DNA of 64,000 nucleotides from Puniceibacterium confluentis (GTDB lineage Bacteria > Pseudomonadota > Alphaproteobacteria > Rhodobacterales > Rhodobacteraceae), in assembly GCF_007923445.1 (NCBI RefSeq), contig NZ_VOJI01000015.1, positions 1 to 64,000 of the forward strand, in the 5' to 3' direction. Below the pieces are notes generated by a model that was not told where the DNA came from, did not search any database, and saw only the letters and a program-made list of their open reading frames with translations. Shown here piece by piece: positions 63,675 through 64,000 of the stretch (positions are counted from its first letter, which is position 1; every line of letters begins with the position of its first letter). A program made the translations under genes and the position numbers.

Positions 63675-64000
63675 CAGGCCGCCCAGCCACCTGCTGTTGT
63701 TGTGACAAAGGCATCGGCGCAGCGTTTGGCAAGCGTGCGCACGCGGCCGATGTAGGCCTGCCGCTCGGTGACCGAAATCACACCGCGGGCGTCCAGCAGG
63801 TTGAACAGGTGCGAGGCCTTGATGCACTGATCATAGGCGGGGTGTGCCATCACGATACGCTTGCCGGTCCTGGGATCGTCCGCGTCGCGGTCAAGGATGT
63901 CGGCGCAGGCGCGTTCGGCATCCTCGAAATGGCGCAGCAGCGTCTCGGTGTCGGCAACGTCAAAGTTCCAGCGCGAATATTCCTCTTCGGTCTGGCGAAA
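63674..64000 (-). CDS. glyQ: Glycyl-tRNA synthetase alpha subunit (3' part)
   Basis: The C-terminal ~108 residues of Gly[59 protein letters not shown]. The 5' end runs off the window. It encodes the catalytic alpha chain of the heterotetrameric enzyme. The stop overlaps the FkbM gene start by one base. Confidence 0.95.
   Translation of the reverse strand, partial: FRQTEEEYSRWNFDVADTETLLRHFEDAERACADILDRDADDPRTGKRIVMAHPAYDQCIKASHLFNLLDARGVISVTERQAYIGRVRTLAKRCADAFVTTTAGGWAA

Noticed and set aside
1-64000. tRNA or rRNA genes
   Set aside because: I looked for T-loop strings (GGTTCGAATCC-like) and cloverleaf arms; the few partial matches, such as one near 56572, fall inside coding sequence and lack the other arms.

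Overview
The window looks like a chromosomal segment of an alphaproteobacterium of the Rhodobacteraceae (Roseobacter/Rhodobacter group). It is GC-rich with strong GC-codon bias. It carries a propionyl-CoA carboxylase locus with a PccR-type regulator and TTTGCAAA sites, a short alphaproteobacterial ProS, a heterotetrameric glycyl-tRNA synthetase (glyQ/glyS), an Hda-like initiator regulator, and several small families typical of this group (DUF6497, DUF6446, DUF2937, DUF4174). I saw no rRNA, tRNA or CRISPR.

Region 1 (1-17.5 kb) is an accessory mosaic. It opens with the end of a prophage or phage-tail-like locus (peptidoglycan-cleaving endolysin, mini-ORF, holin-like membrane protein). Then come sparse genes separated by long non-coding stretches and degenerate dispersed repeats: a Crp/Fnr regulator, a phasin-like protein, a lone PD-(D/E)XK nuclease-like protein, a catalytic-domain-only tyrosine recombinase, an AT-richer rsgA-acetyltransferase pair, a MarC-family protein between two 90-bp direct repeats, an orphan TadE/TadG-like pair and a small membrane protein. 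The region ends with a 2.7-kb IS1595-family transposon. It has inverted ends and a near-perfect 8-bp target duplication, a LysR/VOC passenger pair, and a transposase inactivated by stops and a frameshift.

Region 2 (17.5-24.1 kb) holds a compact set of four genes that resemble a complete bacterial t6A tRNA-modification set (tsaE, tsaB, tsaC, tsaD). It is followed by a decayed TRAP-transporter fragment and by a large multidomain protein with three concanavalin-like modules, two Pro-Asp-rich linkers and a C-terminal PIG-L-type deacetylase. That protein ends in an acidic tail that could serve type I secretion.

Region 3 (24.2-44.3 kb) is core chromosome. gatC-gatA supply amidotransferase subunits for tRNA-dependent Gln/Asn formation, followed by a lipoprotein and an AmiD-like amidase. 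The propionate/methylmalonyl-CoA locus comes next: pccR, a Bcr/CflA-type MFS pump, pccB, small Rhodobacteraceae proteins and lipoproteins, pccA, and methylmalonyl-CoA mutase preceded by an overlapping sulfotransferase-like gene. Together pccAB and mcm would convert propionyl-CoA to succinyl-CoA; the epimerase is not evident here.

Region 4 (44.3-64 kb) is housekeeping. A leftward group contains perM-like, hda, ppk and ppx (polyphosphate synthesis and hydrolysis). proS and a frameshifted DUF2937 gene run rightward. A long leftward stretch then carries folB-like, folP and glmM, a SleB/CwlJ-type hydrolase, ppdK, glyS, DUF1206, a DUF6446 gene, an FkbM methyltransferase and the 3' part of glyQ, which runs off the window. 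Three extra genes lie between glyQ and glyS.
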